Shown one piece after another: positions 8,654 through 17,362 of a stretch of DNA of 64,000 nt. Positions within the stretch are counted from its first letter, which is position 1. Every line of letters starts with the position of its first letter. The notes under the pieces are model-generated. The model saw nothing but the letters and a program-made list of their open reading frames with translations, made no database searches and was not told the DNA's origin. Where the stretch lies: positions 310,001 to 374,000 of the forward strand of contig CAWHHO010000008.1 in the NCBI GenBank assembly GCA_963829135.1. The letters run 5' to 3'. Made by a program: the position numbers and the translations under genes. This stretch comes from Kumtagia sp963829135 (GTDB taxonomy: Bacteria > Pseudomonadota > Alphaproteobacteria > Rhizobiales > Rhizobiaceae).

Positions 8654-8937
8654 AGAAGGGCTACTGGATGGTTTCGGTGACCATCACCGATCCGGAAAAC
8701 TATCCACAATATATTGCCGCCAACAAAGTGGCCTTCGACAAATATGGGGCGAAGTTTCTCGCCCGGGGCGGGCGCTTCGAGAGCCCGGAGGGCCCTACCG
8801 GCTCGCGCAATGTCATTATCGAATTCGAGAGTTTCGAGCAGGCGCTCGCGTGCTACCGCTCGCCCGAATATCAGGAAGCTCTCAAGCTCCGGCTCGCCTA
8901 CTCGACCGCCCACGCCGTGATCGTCGAAGGCGCCTGA
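8650..8937 (+). CDS. DUF1330 family protein
   Basis: A 95-residue alpha+beta (ferredoxin-like, dimeric barrel) protein. Characteristic stretches are KKGYWMVSVTITDPENYPQYI and RNVIIEFESFEQALACYRSPEYQEAL. Members have no assigned activity. The start at 8650 is favoured because it overlaps the hisH stop (ATGA) and the next start, hisA, follows two bases after its stop. It is therefore embedded in the his operon and must be co-expressed with it. Confidence 0.85.
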   Translation: MKKGYWMVSVTITDPENYPQYIAANKVAFDKYGAKFLARGGRFESPEGPTGSRNVIIEFESFEQALACYRSPEYQEALKLRLAYSTAHAVIVEGA

Positions 8938-8939
8938 AG

Positions 8940-9689
8940 ATGATCCTGTTTCCGGCTATCGACCTTAAGGACGGTCAGTGTGTTCGCCTCAGGCTTGGCG
9001 ACATGAACCAGGCCACCGTCTACAATACCGACCCTGCAGCGCAGGCGAAAGCCTTCGAGAATCAGGGATTTGAGTGGCTGCATGTTGTCGATCTCGACGG
9101 CGCATTCGCCGGCGAGAGCCGCAACGCCAACGCGGTCGAAGCGATCCTAAATGCGACAAGAAACCCGGTGCAGCTCGGTGGCGGCATTCGCACTCACGAT
9201 CATATCGAAGCATGGCTGAAGAAGGGTCTAGCACGCGTCATCCTTGGCACTGTGGCAGTGCGCGACCCGCAACTGGTCAAGGAAGCCTGCCGGCTGTTCC
9301 CGGGAAGAATCGCTGTTGGCATTGACGCCAAGGGCGGCAGGGTTGCAGTCGAAGGATGGGCGGAAGCCTCGACTCTCGGCGTTGTCGAGCTGGCAAGGAA
9401 ATTCGAGGGTGCAGGCGTCGCCGCGATCATCTATACCGATATCGACCGCGACGGCGTGTTGGCAGGCATTAATTGGGACGCGACCATCGCGCTTGCAGAT
9501 GCCGTCTCGATTCCTGTCATCGCATCCGGTGGGTTGGCTTCGCTCGAAGACATTCGCCGTCTGACCATGCCGGATGCCCGAAAACTGGAGGGCGCTATTT
9601 CGGGCCGGGCTCTCTATGATGGCCGCATCGATCCGACGCAGGCTTTATCCATGCTGAGCGCCGCGCGCCAACGGGGGACCGTGCTTTGA
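8940..9689 (+). CDS. hisA: ProFAR isomerase (phosphoribosylformimino-AICAR-P isomerase)
   Basis: A (beta/alpha)8-barrel isomerase of histidine synthesis, 249 residues. The first catalytic Asp is in ILFPAIDLKDGQCVRL, the second in AAIIYTDIDRDGVLAG, and phosphate-binding glycines are in LGGGIRTHD and ASGGLASLED. The start at 8940 matches the family N-terminus; the frame is open further upstream but antiparallel to DUF1330 coding. The stop overlaps the arginase-like start by four bases. Confidence 0.96.
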   Translation: MILFPAIDLKDGQCVRLRLGDMNQATVYNTDPAAQAKAFENQGFEWLHVVDLDGAFAGESRNANAVEAILNATRNPVQLGGGIRTHDHIEAWLKKGLARVILGTVAVRDPQLVKEACRLFPGRIAVGIDAKGGRVAVEGWAEASTLGVVELARKFEGAGVAAIIYTDIDRDGVLAGINWDATIALADAVSIPVIASGGLASLEDIRRLTMPDARKLEGAISGRALYDGRIDPTQALSMLSAARQRGTVL

Positions 9690-10522
9690 AGATCGCCATC
9701 ATTCAGGCGCCCTATGACAGCGGCCATTATCAATCCGGTTTCGGCCTTGGCCCCGAAGCCATCATTGCTGCGGGCCTCGTGGATGAGCTTACCCTTAGCG
9801 GCCATGACGTAACCGTCCTGGACACGGGCAGGGTGGGCGAGGCGCAGGAGCGCGAGATCGCCACCGGCTTTGCAGTCTGTCGCGCCGTTGCGGAACTGGT
9901 GGCCAACAGCCGGTCGCGGGGAAGTTTTCCGATCGTGCTTTCCGGGAATTGCCTGACCACCGTCGGCGCCGTCGCCGGCGATGCAGCCGATTCGATTATA
10001 TGGGCCGACCAGCACGGCGACATCAATACACCCGAGACCTCGACCTCCGGGTTTCTCGACGGCATGGCGCTGGCGACGGTTCTGGGCCTTTGCTGGCGCC
10101 AGACGGCGTCAGGTGTGCGAGGCTTCCGCGCGATCGATCCGGCGCGATGCCTGTTGGTCGATGCGCGCGACCTGGATGCCGGCGAAAGGGCAGTCCTGGA
10201 AAGTCTGCCCGTGCTCCGCGCGCAGACGAGCGATGTTGTAGGCGAAATCGACAAGCTGAAATCCGCCGGCGCGACCCGTACGCACCTGCATCTCGACCTG
10301 GATGTTCATAATCCACGGACATTGCAGGCAAACCGCTACACGATGTCCGGGGGACCGAGCCCGAAACAGTTGCGCGAGATGGCGAGCGCGGTCGCGCGGT
10401 CCCTTCCGGTCGTTGGGATAAGCATTTCCGCCTACGACCCGTCATTCGACGCCCATTCGGATGTCCCGCAGGTGGTTGGCAAGCTCCTCGTGGATTTTCT
10501 GGCCGCGCTGGAGCGTATTTGA
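9686..10522 (+). CDS. Arginase/agmatinase-family protein
   Basis: A 278-residue member of the ureohydrolase fold. Metal-ligand motifs are partly conserved: IIWADQHGDIN gives the D-x-H-x-D set and LHLDLDVHNP gives the D-x-D set. The usual GGDHS motif, which gives the first His ligand, reads SGNCLTT here, so the first ligand is changed. It could be a mononuclear or alternative-substrate hydrolase, and arginase activity should not be assumed. The gene is coupled to hisA (ATGA overlap) and followed by hisF after 52 bases, so it belongs to the his operon. Confidence 0.8.
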   Translation: MKIAIIQAPYDSGHYQSGFGLGPEAIIAAGLVDELTLSGHDVTVLDTGRVGEAQEREIATGFAVCRAVAELVANSRSRGSFPIVLSGNCLTTVGAVAGDAADSIIWADQHGDINTPETSTSGFLDGMALATVLGLCWRQTASGVRGFRAIDPARCLLVDARDLDAGERAVLESLPVLRAQTSDVVGEIDKLKSAGATRTHLHLDLDVHNPRTLQANRYTMSGGPSPKQLREMASAVARSLPVVGISISAYDPSFDAHSDVPQVVGKLLVDFLAALERI

Positions 10523-10574
10523 TAGATCAGAACCTCCCCCGGCATTCAGTCCGGTATTTGCCGAGCGATCTCTT

Positions 10575-11369
10575 ATGACCCTCAAATCCCGGATCATTCC
10601 CTGCCTTGATGTGAAGGACGGCCGCGTCGTCAAAGGCGTCAATTTTGTCGATCTGATCGACGCCGGTGATCCGGTCGAGGCGGCGCGGGCCTATGATGCT
10701 GCTGGCGCCGACGAGCTTTGCTTTCTCGACATAATGGCAAGCCATGAGGGCCGCTCGCCGATCTTTGACGTTATTAGCCGTACGGCCGAACAGTGTTTCA
10801 TGCCGCTGACGGTCGGCGGCGGCGTTCGCAGCGTCGAGCATATCCGCAATCTGTTGTTGGCTGGGGCGGACAAGGTGGGCATCACGACGGCGGCGGTGAC
10901 CGATCCCGACCTCGTAAGCCGCGCCGCGGATAAGTTCGGCAATCAGTGCATCGTCGTATCCATGGACATCAAGCGGGTTTCTCGGGCTGGCGAACCTCCC
11001 CACTGGCAATTGTTCACGCATGGGGGGCGCCACGCGACCGGTCTCGATGCACTGGAGTTCGCGAGACGAGCGGTGGATCGGGGTGCTGGCGAACTTTTGT
11101 TGAACTCGATGGATCGGGATGGCACCCGGATTGGCTATGACATCGAAATGACCCGCCTGATCGCCGACAACGTTCCAATCCCGGTCATCGCATCGGGCGG
11201 AGTGGGCACACTGGATCATCTCGTTGAGGGCATCCGCGACGGTCACGCAACCGCGGTGCTGGCCGCATCGATATTCCACTTCGGCACCTATTCTATAGCG
11301 CAGGCCAAGGCCCATATGGCGGCGTCCGGGCTCGCCATGCGACTCGACACAGGCGCGCAGGCAGCATAA
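10575..11369 (+). CDS. hisF: Imidazole glycerol phosphate synthase, cyclase subunit
   Basis: Cyclase partner of HisH, 264 residues, (beta/alpha)8 barrel. Catalytic Asp 11 lies in IIPCLDVKDGRVVKGVNF and the second catalytic Asp in LLNSMDRDGTRIGYD; phosphate loops are VGGGVRSVE and ASGGVGTLDH. The start at 10575 matches the family N-terminus (TLKSRIIPCLD). The 52-base gap after the arginase-like gene has no evident terminator. Confidence 0.97.
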   Translation: MTLKSRIIPCLDVKDGRVVKGVNFVDLIDAGDPVEAARAYDAAGADELCFLDIMASHEGRSPIFDVISRTAEQCFMPLTVGGGVRSVEHIRNLLLAGADKVGITTAAVTDPDLVSRAADKFGNQCIVVSMDIKRVSRAGEPPHWQLFTHGGRHATGLDALEFARRAVDRGAGELLLNSMDRDGTRIGYDIEMTRLIADNVPIPVIASGGVGTLDHLVEGIRDGHATAVLAASIFHFGTYSIAQAKAHMAASGLAMRLDTGAQAA

Positions 11370-11379
11370 ACGGCGGCGG

Positions 11380-11706
11380 ATGAGCGGATTTTCTCTCGAC
11401 GATCTGGAACAAATCGTTGCCGAGCGCGCACGCTCTGGTGACGCCTCATCTTCATGGACTGCGAAACTCGTTGCCGCCGGCATGGACAAGGCGTCCAAGA
11501 AGCTCGGCGAAGAGGCGGTTGAGACCGTGATTGCGGCGGTGCAGGGCGACAGGCAAGGCCTCGTTTCCGAGAGCGCCGACATGCTCTATCACCTGCTTGT
11601 TGTCCTCAGGATCGCCGGTGTGCCACTGTCGGACGTTATGGCGGAACTGGAACGCCGCACCACGCAATCCGGCATTGCCGAAAAAGCGTCCCGCGCTCGC
11701 GGTTGA
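11380..11706 (+). CDS. hisE: Phosphoribosyl-ATP pyrophosphatase
   Basis: Hydrolyses phosphoribosyl-ATP to phosphoribosyl-AMP, step 2 of histidine synthesis. It is a 108-residue all-alpha MazG-like protein with the acidic motif KKLGEEAVETVIAAVQ and the second motif VSESADMLYHLLVVL. It lies 10 bases after hisF and 16 before coaA, within the same unit. Confidence 0.94.
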   Translation: MSGFSLDDLEQIVAERARSGDASSSWTAKLVAAGMDKASKKLGEEAVETVIAAVQGDRQGLVSESADMLYHLLVVLRIAGVPLSDVMAELERRTTQSGIAEKASRARG

Positions 11707-11722
11707 GCACTCGAGAGGTCAC

Positions 11723-12682
11723 ATGGATCAGCTCGTCCCCACCGAAAAATACTCTCCATACCGTTTCTTTTCGGCAGAGCGCTGGGCCGAGTTCCGTGCC
11801 GACACGCCGCTCACGCTGACCGCCGAGGAGGTCGAGCGTTTGCGGTCGCTGCAGGACCGCATGGATCTCGACGAGGTCAAGCGTATCTACTTGTCGCTGT
11901 CACGCCTGCTGTCGGCGCATGTCGAGGCGAGCCAACTGCTCTTCCGGCAGCGGCAGGCGTTCTTCAGAGCCGGGGACCTGCGCAAGACGCCGTTCATCAT
12001 AGGCATGGCTGGATCGGTGGCGGTCGGAAAATCCACGACGGCGCGTCTGCTGAAAGAATTACTGCGCCGCTGGCCTTCCAGTCCGAAAGTGGATCTGATC
12101 ACCACTGACGGCTTTCTGCAGCCCAATGAGGTCCTGCGCCGCCAGGGACTGATGGAACGCAAAGGCTTTCCGGACAGCTATGATGTCGGCGCGCTGCTGC
12201 GTTTTCTTTCGGCGATCAAGTCGGGCGAGCCGCATGTACGCGCCCCGGTCTACTCGCACCTGAGTTATGACGTCATCCCCGGCGAATTTGTCACCATCGA
12301 TCGCCCCGACATCCTGATTTTCGAGGGCCTGAACGTGCTGCAGCCCCGCGACCTGCCAAAAGACGGGAAATACGTGCCGTTCCTGTCCGACTTCTTCGAC
12401 TTCTCGATTTTCATCGATGCCGAGGAAGACGTGATCCACCGCTGGTATATCGATCGCTTCATGAGGCTGCGCGAGACCGCCTTTCTCAATCCGAACTCAT
12501 TCTTTCACCGGTATTCGCAGCTCTCGGAAGACGCCGCCCGTGCCATTGCCGAGGGCCTGTGGAAGAACATCAACCTGAAGAACCTGCGCGAGAACATCCT
12601 GCCGACGCGGCCTCGCGCCGATCTTATCCTGCGCAAGGGCGCTAACCATTTGATCGAGGAGGTCGCGCTCAGGAAGCTGTAG
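11723..12682 (+). CDS. coaA: Pantothenate kinase (type I)
   Basis: Phosphorylates pantothenate, the first committed step of CoA synthesis. It has 319 residues, typical for the prokaryotic type I enzyme. Walker A is GSVAVGKST at residues 97-105; further conserved pieces are ITTDGFLQPN, KGFPDSYD, YSHLSYDV and the FEGLNVLQ segment. The start at 11723 has GAGAGG about 8 bases upstream and gives the family N-terminus (EKYSPYRFFS). Linkage of coaA to the end of the his operon is typical for rhizobia. Confidence 0.96.
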   Translation: MDQLVPTEKYSPYRFFSAERWAEFRADTPLTLTAEEVERLRSLQDRMDLDEVKRIYLSLSRLLSAHVEASQLLFRQRQAFFRAGDLRKTPFIIGMAGSVAVGKSTTARLLKELLRRWPSSPKVDLITTDGFLQPNEVLRRQGLMERKGFPDSYDVGALLRFLSAIKSGEPHVRAPVYSHLSYDVIPGEFVTIDRPDILIFEGLNVLQPRDLPKDGKYVPFLSDFFDFSIFIDAEEDVIHRWYIDRFMRLRETAFLNPNSFFHRYSQLSEDAARAIAEGLWKNINLKNLRENILPTRPRADLILRKGANHLIEEVALRKL

Positions 12683-12738
12683 GGATCGGCATGCCTACCG
12701 GGCTGCGCGCTGGCGACCGCAGCCGGTCGCCGGAGATG

Positions 12739-13362
12739 TTAGGAGCGGGATGGTGCCGTCACGCGCCGCAGCGTCAGATTGATCCGGCCGCCTTTCGGCA
12801 AAAGCGAGGATGTTGCCGGATAGATCCGATCGACGCCGTGAAAACACAGCCGTCCCGCGCCGCCGAGCACGACGACGTCGCCGCTCTCCAGCCGGAATGA
12901 ATTGGTCGGGCCGTCGCGGCTTGTCTGGCCGACGCGAAACAGGCAGGCATCGCCGAGCGACACCGAAACGACAGGCGCGTCGCGGTCCGTTTCGTCGCGG
13001 TCCTGATGCAATCCCATTTTCGCCGTTTCGGAATAGAAGTTGACGAGGCAGGCTTCCGGCGGGTGCGGGTATCCGGCGACCTCCTTCCACAGCGACATCA
13101 GCGCTTCCGGAATTTGCGGCCAGGGCTCACCAGTGACTGGGTGGTGCGGCTGGTAGCGATAGCCGCGGTCCTTGTCAGTCACCCAGCCGAGCACACCGCA
13201 GTTGGTCATCCGCACGCTCATTTCCTTGCCGGTACGCGGCATGGCGGGCGTGTAGAGCGGCGCGGCGCGCACCACCTCGCGGATCGTTTCGACGAGGTCT
13301 TTCTGCGCGGCGTGGCCGAGATAGCCGGGCATATGCCGCACACCTTTCGGCAGAACGAGCAT
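12739..13362 (-). CDS. alkB: AlkB-type 2-oxoglutarate/Fe(II)-dependent dealkylase
   Basis: Oxidative demethylase that repairs 1-methyladenine and 3-methylcytosine in DNA. The 207-residue protein has the iron-binding HQD in MGLHQDRDE, the distal His in RLCFHGVDRI and the 2-oxoglutarate-binding Arg in GGRINLTLRRV. The nucleotide-recognition segment is MTNCGVLGWVTD. The start at 13362 is chosen over an upstream ATG at 13446 because GAGGA precedes it by 7 bases and the family begins here. It converges on coaA with a 56-base gap. Confidence 0.9.
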   Translation of the reverse strand: MLVLPKGVRHMPGYLGHAAQKDLVETIREVVRAAPLYTPAMPRTGKEMSVRMTNCGVLGWVTDKDRGYRYQPHHPVTGEPWPQIPEALMSLWKEVAGYPHPPEACLVNFYSETAKMGLHQDRDETDRDAPVVSVSLGDACLFRVGQTSRDGPTNSFRLESGDVVVLGGAGRLCFHGVDRIYPATSSLLPKGGRINLTLRRVTAPSRS

Positions 13363-13471
13363 CAGTTGTTCCTCGAGAGGAAACGGCCACGGCAATGTGG
13401 CCGTCAGAACCGAGCCGAGCCGCTCTCTTTGGCGCGACCCGGACACAGGCGGCGAGACATCATACGCCAGA

Positions 13472-13990
13472 TCAGGCAGTCTCGATGTCCGGAATGCGCA
13501 GTACCTGGCCCGGATAGATCTTGTCGGGATGCTTCAGCATCGGCTTGTTGGCCTCGAAGATGATCGGGTTCTTATCGCCTTTGCCCTTGCCGTATTGTTT
13601 CTCGGCGATCTTCCAGAGGTTGTCCCCCTTCTTCACCGTATAGAAAACCGGCTCCTTAGCGGGAGTTGCGGCGGTGACAAGCTCATTCATGTCGGCATTG
13701 TCGAGCTTGAGGGTCATTTCCGGCGCTACGACTTTCAACTCGTCCGCCTGAACCTTGGAAATACCGAGCGTGTTGCCGACGGCGATAACCGCCCTTTCAA
13801 AAGCCGACTGGTCCTTGACCACGCCCTTCAGCACGACAGTATCGCCCTTGACGGCCACATCGACCCTATCGGTCCCAAGCTTGTTGGAGTCGAGTTCCTT
13901 CTTCAGGGCTTCCGCCTTCTTTGCGTCATCATCGTCTTCGCCAAAACCCAGCTTCTTACCGACGCCCTTCATGAAATCGAAAATGCCCAT
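13472..13990 (-). CDS. BON and LysM domain protein (Kbp/YgaU type)
   Basis: A 172-residue cytosolic-looking protein with an acidic linker (GEDDDD), a BON domain at about residues 25-90 and a C-terminal LysM domain at about 115-170 (VFYTVKKGDNLWKIAEKQYG, ending QVLRIPD). It has no signal peptide, as in E. coli YgaU/Kbp, which binds potassium. By homology it may be a potassium sensor or an osmotic-stress protein. AGGAGA precedes the start at 13990. Confidence 0.88.
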   Translation of the reverse strand: MGIFDFMKGVGKKLGFGEDDDDAKKAEALKKELDSNKLGTDRVDVAVKGDTVVLKGVVKDQSAFERAVIAVGNTLGISKVQADELKVVAPEMTLKLDNADMNELVTAATPAKEPVFYTVKKGDNLWKIAEKQYGKGKGDKNPIIFEANKPMLKHPDKIYPGQVLRIPDIETA

Positions 13991-14090
13991 CTCTGATTCT
14001 CCTGAAATGTTGGCGATTGATTGTGTTCTTTTGCGCTGAAAGGATCTCGAATAAAAGAGCCTACCTCTGGTCAAAGTATCGAGATTGGTA

Positions 14091-14522
14091 TCAATCGTCG
14101 TTCACCTTGCCACGCAGCCTCTTCACAGTCGATCGTCCGGCCTTCGACTTTAACCTGCGTTCAACAGAGCCCTTGGATGGCCGCGTCTTCTTGCGTGGCG
14201 GAGGCGGGGGCTCGGCAGCCTTCGCTACCAGTGCCGCCAATCTTTCGCGCGCGTCGACGCGGTTGCGCTCCTGCGTGCGGAAGCGGTCGGCCTCGATGAC
14301 GATCACGCCGTCCTTGGTGGCGCGCTGCCCGGCAAGCGCTATGGTCCGCTCGCGCACCCGCTCAGGCAGGCCGCGGGCATGTGCGGCGTCGAACCGCAAC
14401 TGCACCGCGGTCGCAACCTTGTTTACGTTCTGGCCACCCGGGCCGGAGGCGCGGATAAAGCTCTCCGAAAGATCGTCCGGGTGGATCGAGACCCCCTCCG
14501 CGATGTAAATCACCTCGTCCAT
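14091..14522 (-). CDS. arfB: Alternative ribosome-rescue factor ArfB (YaeJ), peptidyl-tRNA hydrolase
   Basis: Releases nascent chains from stalled, non-stop ribosomes. It is a 143-residue short release-factor homologue with the catalytic GGQ at residues 29-31 (RASGPGGQNVNK) and a long basic C-terminal tail (KKTRPSKGSVERRLKSKAGR) that enters the empty mRNA channel. It lacks the codon-recognition domains of RF1/RF2. The start at 14522 is the family start; the frame is open to 14642 but not conserved there. Confidence 0.92.
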   Translation of the reverse strand: MDEVIYIAEGVSIHPDDLSESFIRASGPGGQNVNKVATAVQLRFDAAHARGLPERVRERTIALAGQRATKDGVIVIEADRFRTQERNRVDARERLAALVAKAAEPPPPPRKKTRPSKGSVERRLKSKAGRSTVKRLRGKVNDD

Positions 14523-14666
14523 GCGCCAGACATGACGCGACGGCGTCCAAAAGGAAAGGCCTGGCGCCGTACCAACATCAAAGGACAGCAAAGCAAAGGC
14601 TGCGTCGTTTTCGGACAATCCGATGCGAAGCAGGATACCCATGCCTTCCGAACGGCAGGTTGGTTT

Positions 14667-16278
14667 TTATTCCGCCGCTTCCCGATAGGCAGGCGCGGCA
14701 TCGGCCACCTGCGCATCGACATGCTCTTCGAACTTTTCGAAATTGTCGATGAACATGGCGACGATGCGCTTGGCCTGCCGGTCGTATGCGATCTTGTCCG
14801 CCCAGGTCTCGCGGGGGTCGAGGATTTTCGCGTCCACGCCCGCGGACCGCGACCGGTACCGCAAAACCGAAATTCGCATCGGTACGGAATTCGGCCTCGT
14901 TCAGGCTGCCATCCAGGGCCGCCGCGAGCAGGGCGCGCGTCGCCTTGATGGGCATGCGCGAGCCGGTGCCGAAGGCGCCGCCGGTCCAGCCGGTATTCAC
15001 CAGCCAGCAATTGACGCCGTGCCTGGCAATCAGATCGCGCAGCAGATTGCCGTATTCGGAGGGATGGCGTGGCATGAACGGTGCGCCGAAGCACGTCGAG
15101 AAGGTCGCCTCAGGCTCCCTCACACCCTTTTCGGTTCCCGCAATCTTGGCGGTATAGCCGGAAAGGAAGTGGTAGATCGCTTGCGCCGGGGTCAGTCTGG
15201 CGATTGGCGGCATCACGCCGAAGGCGTCGGCGGTCAGCATGATGATGGTCTTCGGATGTCCGGCACGACCGGTCGCGCTGGCGTTTGGTATGAAGTCGAG
15301 CGGATAGGCGCAGCGCGTGTTTTCCGTCAGCGTCGCATCGTCGAAATCCGGAATGCGGCGCTCGCTCAACACGACATTCTCCAGCACCGTGCCGAAACGC
15401 CGGGTCGTCGCGAATATTTCCGGTTCGGCTTCCGCTGAAAGCCGGATCGTCTTTGCATAGCATCCGCCTTCGAAATTAAAGACGCCGTCGGCACTCCAGC
15501 CATGCTCGTCGTCGCCGATAAGCGTGCGCGAGGCATCCGCCGACAGCGTCGTCTTGCCGGTGCCGGAAAGCCCGAAAAATAACGCCGTGTCGCCGGTCGG
15601 TCCGACGTTGGCCGAGCAATGCATCGGCATTACGCCGCGCACCGGCAGCAGATAGTTCAGCACGGTGAACACCGCCTTCTTCATCTCGCCAGCGTAGGAA
15701 GTGCCGCCGATCAACACGATTTTCCGCGTCATATCGACGGCGATCACGGTCTCCGTTCGGGCGCCGTGGCGCACCGGATCGGCGCGGAACGAGGGCAGAT
15801 CGATGATCGTCAGTTCCGGCACGAAGCCGGCGAGCGCTTGCTGCTCTGGCCGCACCAGCAGATTGCGGATGAACAGCGAATGCCAGGCAAATTCGGTGAT
15901 AACCCGCGTCGGAAGTTTCTGCTCATCATCGGCGCCTGCAACCAGGTCCTGCACGAAAAGATCCATCCCGGCTGCATGTGCTTGGAAATCGGCGAGCAGC
16001 CTGTCGAACTTCGCCGGATCCATCGGCGCGTTGTTGTCCCACCACACATTCAGCGCGGTCGTGGCATCACGGACGACAAACTTGTCCTTTGGCGAGCGGC
16101 CGGTATGCTGACCGGTCGTCGCGACCAGCGCACCATGGGCAGAAAGCTGCGCTTCGCCGCGGCTCAGGGCCTGTTCGTAGAGCGCTGGAGCATCGAGATT
16201 GTAGAAGACGGTGCCGCTCGTCATGAGGGCGACGTCATTGCATTCAAATCCGGAATTGCAGTTGCCGATTTCGCCCAT
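14667..16278 (-). CDS. pckA: Phosphoenolpyruvate carboxykinase (ATP), frame broken near the 3' end
   Basis: Converts oxaloacetate and ATP to PEP and CO2, the gateway of gluconeogenesis on C4 acids. The N-terminal 470 residues carry TGQHTGRSPKDKF, the P-loop GLSGTGKTTLSAD (from residue 236), LIGDDEHGW and the INTGWTGG-type segment (NTGWTGGAFGTG). After NFGFAVPVAV the frame is lost. The expected ending (GVDAKILDPRETWADKIAYD, then AQVADAAPAYREAAE) is in the next frame and stops at 14667. The span is 3n+1, giving 536 residues, the usual length, if one G is removed from the GGG near 14855. It is divergent from chvI, with operator-like repeats upstream. Confidence 0.88.
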
Positions 16279-16392
16279 CTTGCCCTCTGCTGGTGGGTTG
16301 GTCCGGCAATCGCCGGGAATGCGCGGCTACGGGCGCAAATGCACCAGCACCTCAGTCGTGGAAAAACAGAAAAGCATAAATATATCAAACTA

Positions 16393-16435
16393 TTAATCGA
16401 TTTAAAGAATTTGAAATCGTTTAAATCGTTTATAA
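16393..16435. promoter_or_regulatory. Cluster of three LacI-type operator cores upstream of pckA
   Basis: The 366-base gap between pckA and chvI has an unusually AT-rich block. It contains three related near-palindromes with a central CG: TTAATCGATTTAA (16393-16405), TTTGAAATCGTTTAAA (16410-16425) and TTTAAATCGTTTATAA (16420-16435). CG-centred palindromes of this kind are typical LacI/GalR operators. In Sinorhizobium a LacI-type regulator, PckR, controls pckA, so these are candidate PckR sites. The rest of the gap shows only a weak promoter-like TTTTGT...TATAGC at 16568-16595 before chvI. Confidence 0.5.
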
Positions 16436-16644
16436 CAAGTGGGGCGCGCGGACTTAACTGGCAACGGAACGTTATCGTCTAGGCAATTGCCGAAATTGCC
16501 GGCGTCGTTTGGCCCAAGTCTATTGCGCCAGGGCCTCGCACGTGAGATGGACAAGGGCTATGCCACATTTTGTACTCAATTTGTCCTCCTATAGCCTCTT
16601 CTTGATGCAGGAAGGGACGCCCGCTCATGAGGGAGCCGCTCGAA

Positions 16645-17346
16645 ATGGCAACTATCGCGCTGGTCGATGACGACCGTAATATTTTGACGTCGGTTTCTAT
16701 CGCCCTGGAGTCGGAGGGATATCGCGTCGAAACCTATACGGATGGTGCGTCCGCGCTGGAAGGATTCGCCGCGCGCCCGCCGAACTTGGCCATTCTGGAT
16801 ATCAAGATGCCGCGTATGGATGGCATGGAGCTGCTGCGCCGGTTGCGTCAGAAGACCGATCTGCCGGTGATCTTCCTGACCTCCAAGGACGATGAGATCG
16901 ACGAGCTGTTCGGCCTCAAGATGGGTGCCGACGATTTCATCCGCAAACCGTTCTCGCAGCGCCTGCTGGTGGAGCGGGTGAGGGCGGTGTTGCGCCGCGC
17001 CAGCGCCCGCGAGGCCGCGGCCAAGACGCCGACCCAGCAATCCAAATCGCTGGAACGTGGCCAGCTGGTGATGGACCAGGAGCGCCATACCTGCACCTGG
17101 AAAGGCGAACCGGTAACCCTTACCGTAACGGAGTTTCTGATCCTGCATTCGCTGGCCCAGCGCCCGGGCGTCGTGAAGAGCCGTGACGCGCTGATGGATT
17201 CGGCCTATGATGAGCAGGTATATGTCGATGATCGGACGATCGACAGCCACATCAAGCGGCTTCGGAAGAAGTTCAAGGCGGTCGACGACGACTTTGAAAT
17301 GATCGAGACGCTATACGGCGTGGGCTACCGCTTCCGCGAGGCCTGA
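16645..17346 (+). CDS. chvI: Response regulator ChvI, OmpR/PhoB family
   Basis: DNA-binding response regulator of the ChvG/ChvI envelope and acid-stress system. Receiver domain residues 1-120 have the acidic pair in ALVDDDRN, phospho-acceptor Asp 52 in AILDIKMPRMDG and the conserved Lys in FIRKPF. A winged-helix output domain follows (TVTEFLILHSLAQRPG, DDRTIDSHIKRLRKKF, IETLYGVGYRF). The family starts at MATIAL, hence 16645; an in-frame ATG at 16627 with AGGGA upstream is an alternative giving six more residues. chvG follows after 16 bases. Confidence 0.94.
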   Translation: MATIALVDDDRNILTSVSIALESEGYRVETYTDGASALEGFAARPPNLAILDIKMPRMDGMELLRRLRQKTDLPVIFLTSKDDEIDELFGLKMGADDFIRKPFSQRLLVERVRAVLRRASAREAAAKTPTQQSKSLERGQLVMDQERHTCTWKGEPVTLTVTEFLILHSLAQRPGVVKSRDALMDSAYDEQVYVDDRTIDSHIKRLRKKFKAVDDDFEMIETLYGVGYRFREA

Positions 17347-17362
17347 GGCCGCAGGAATCGGA

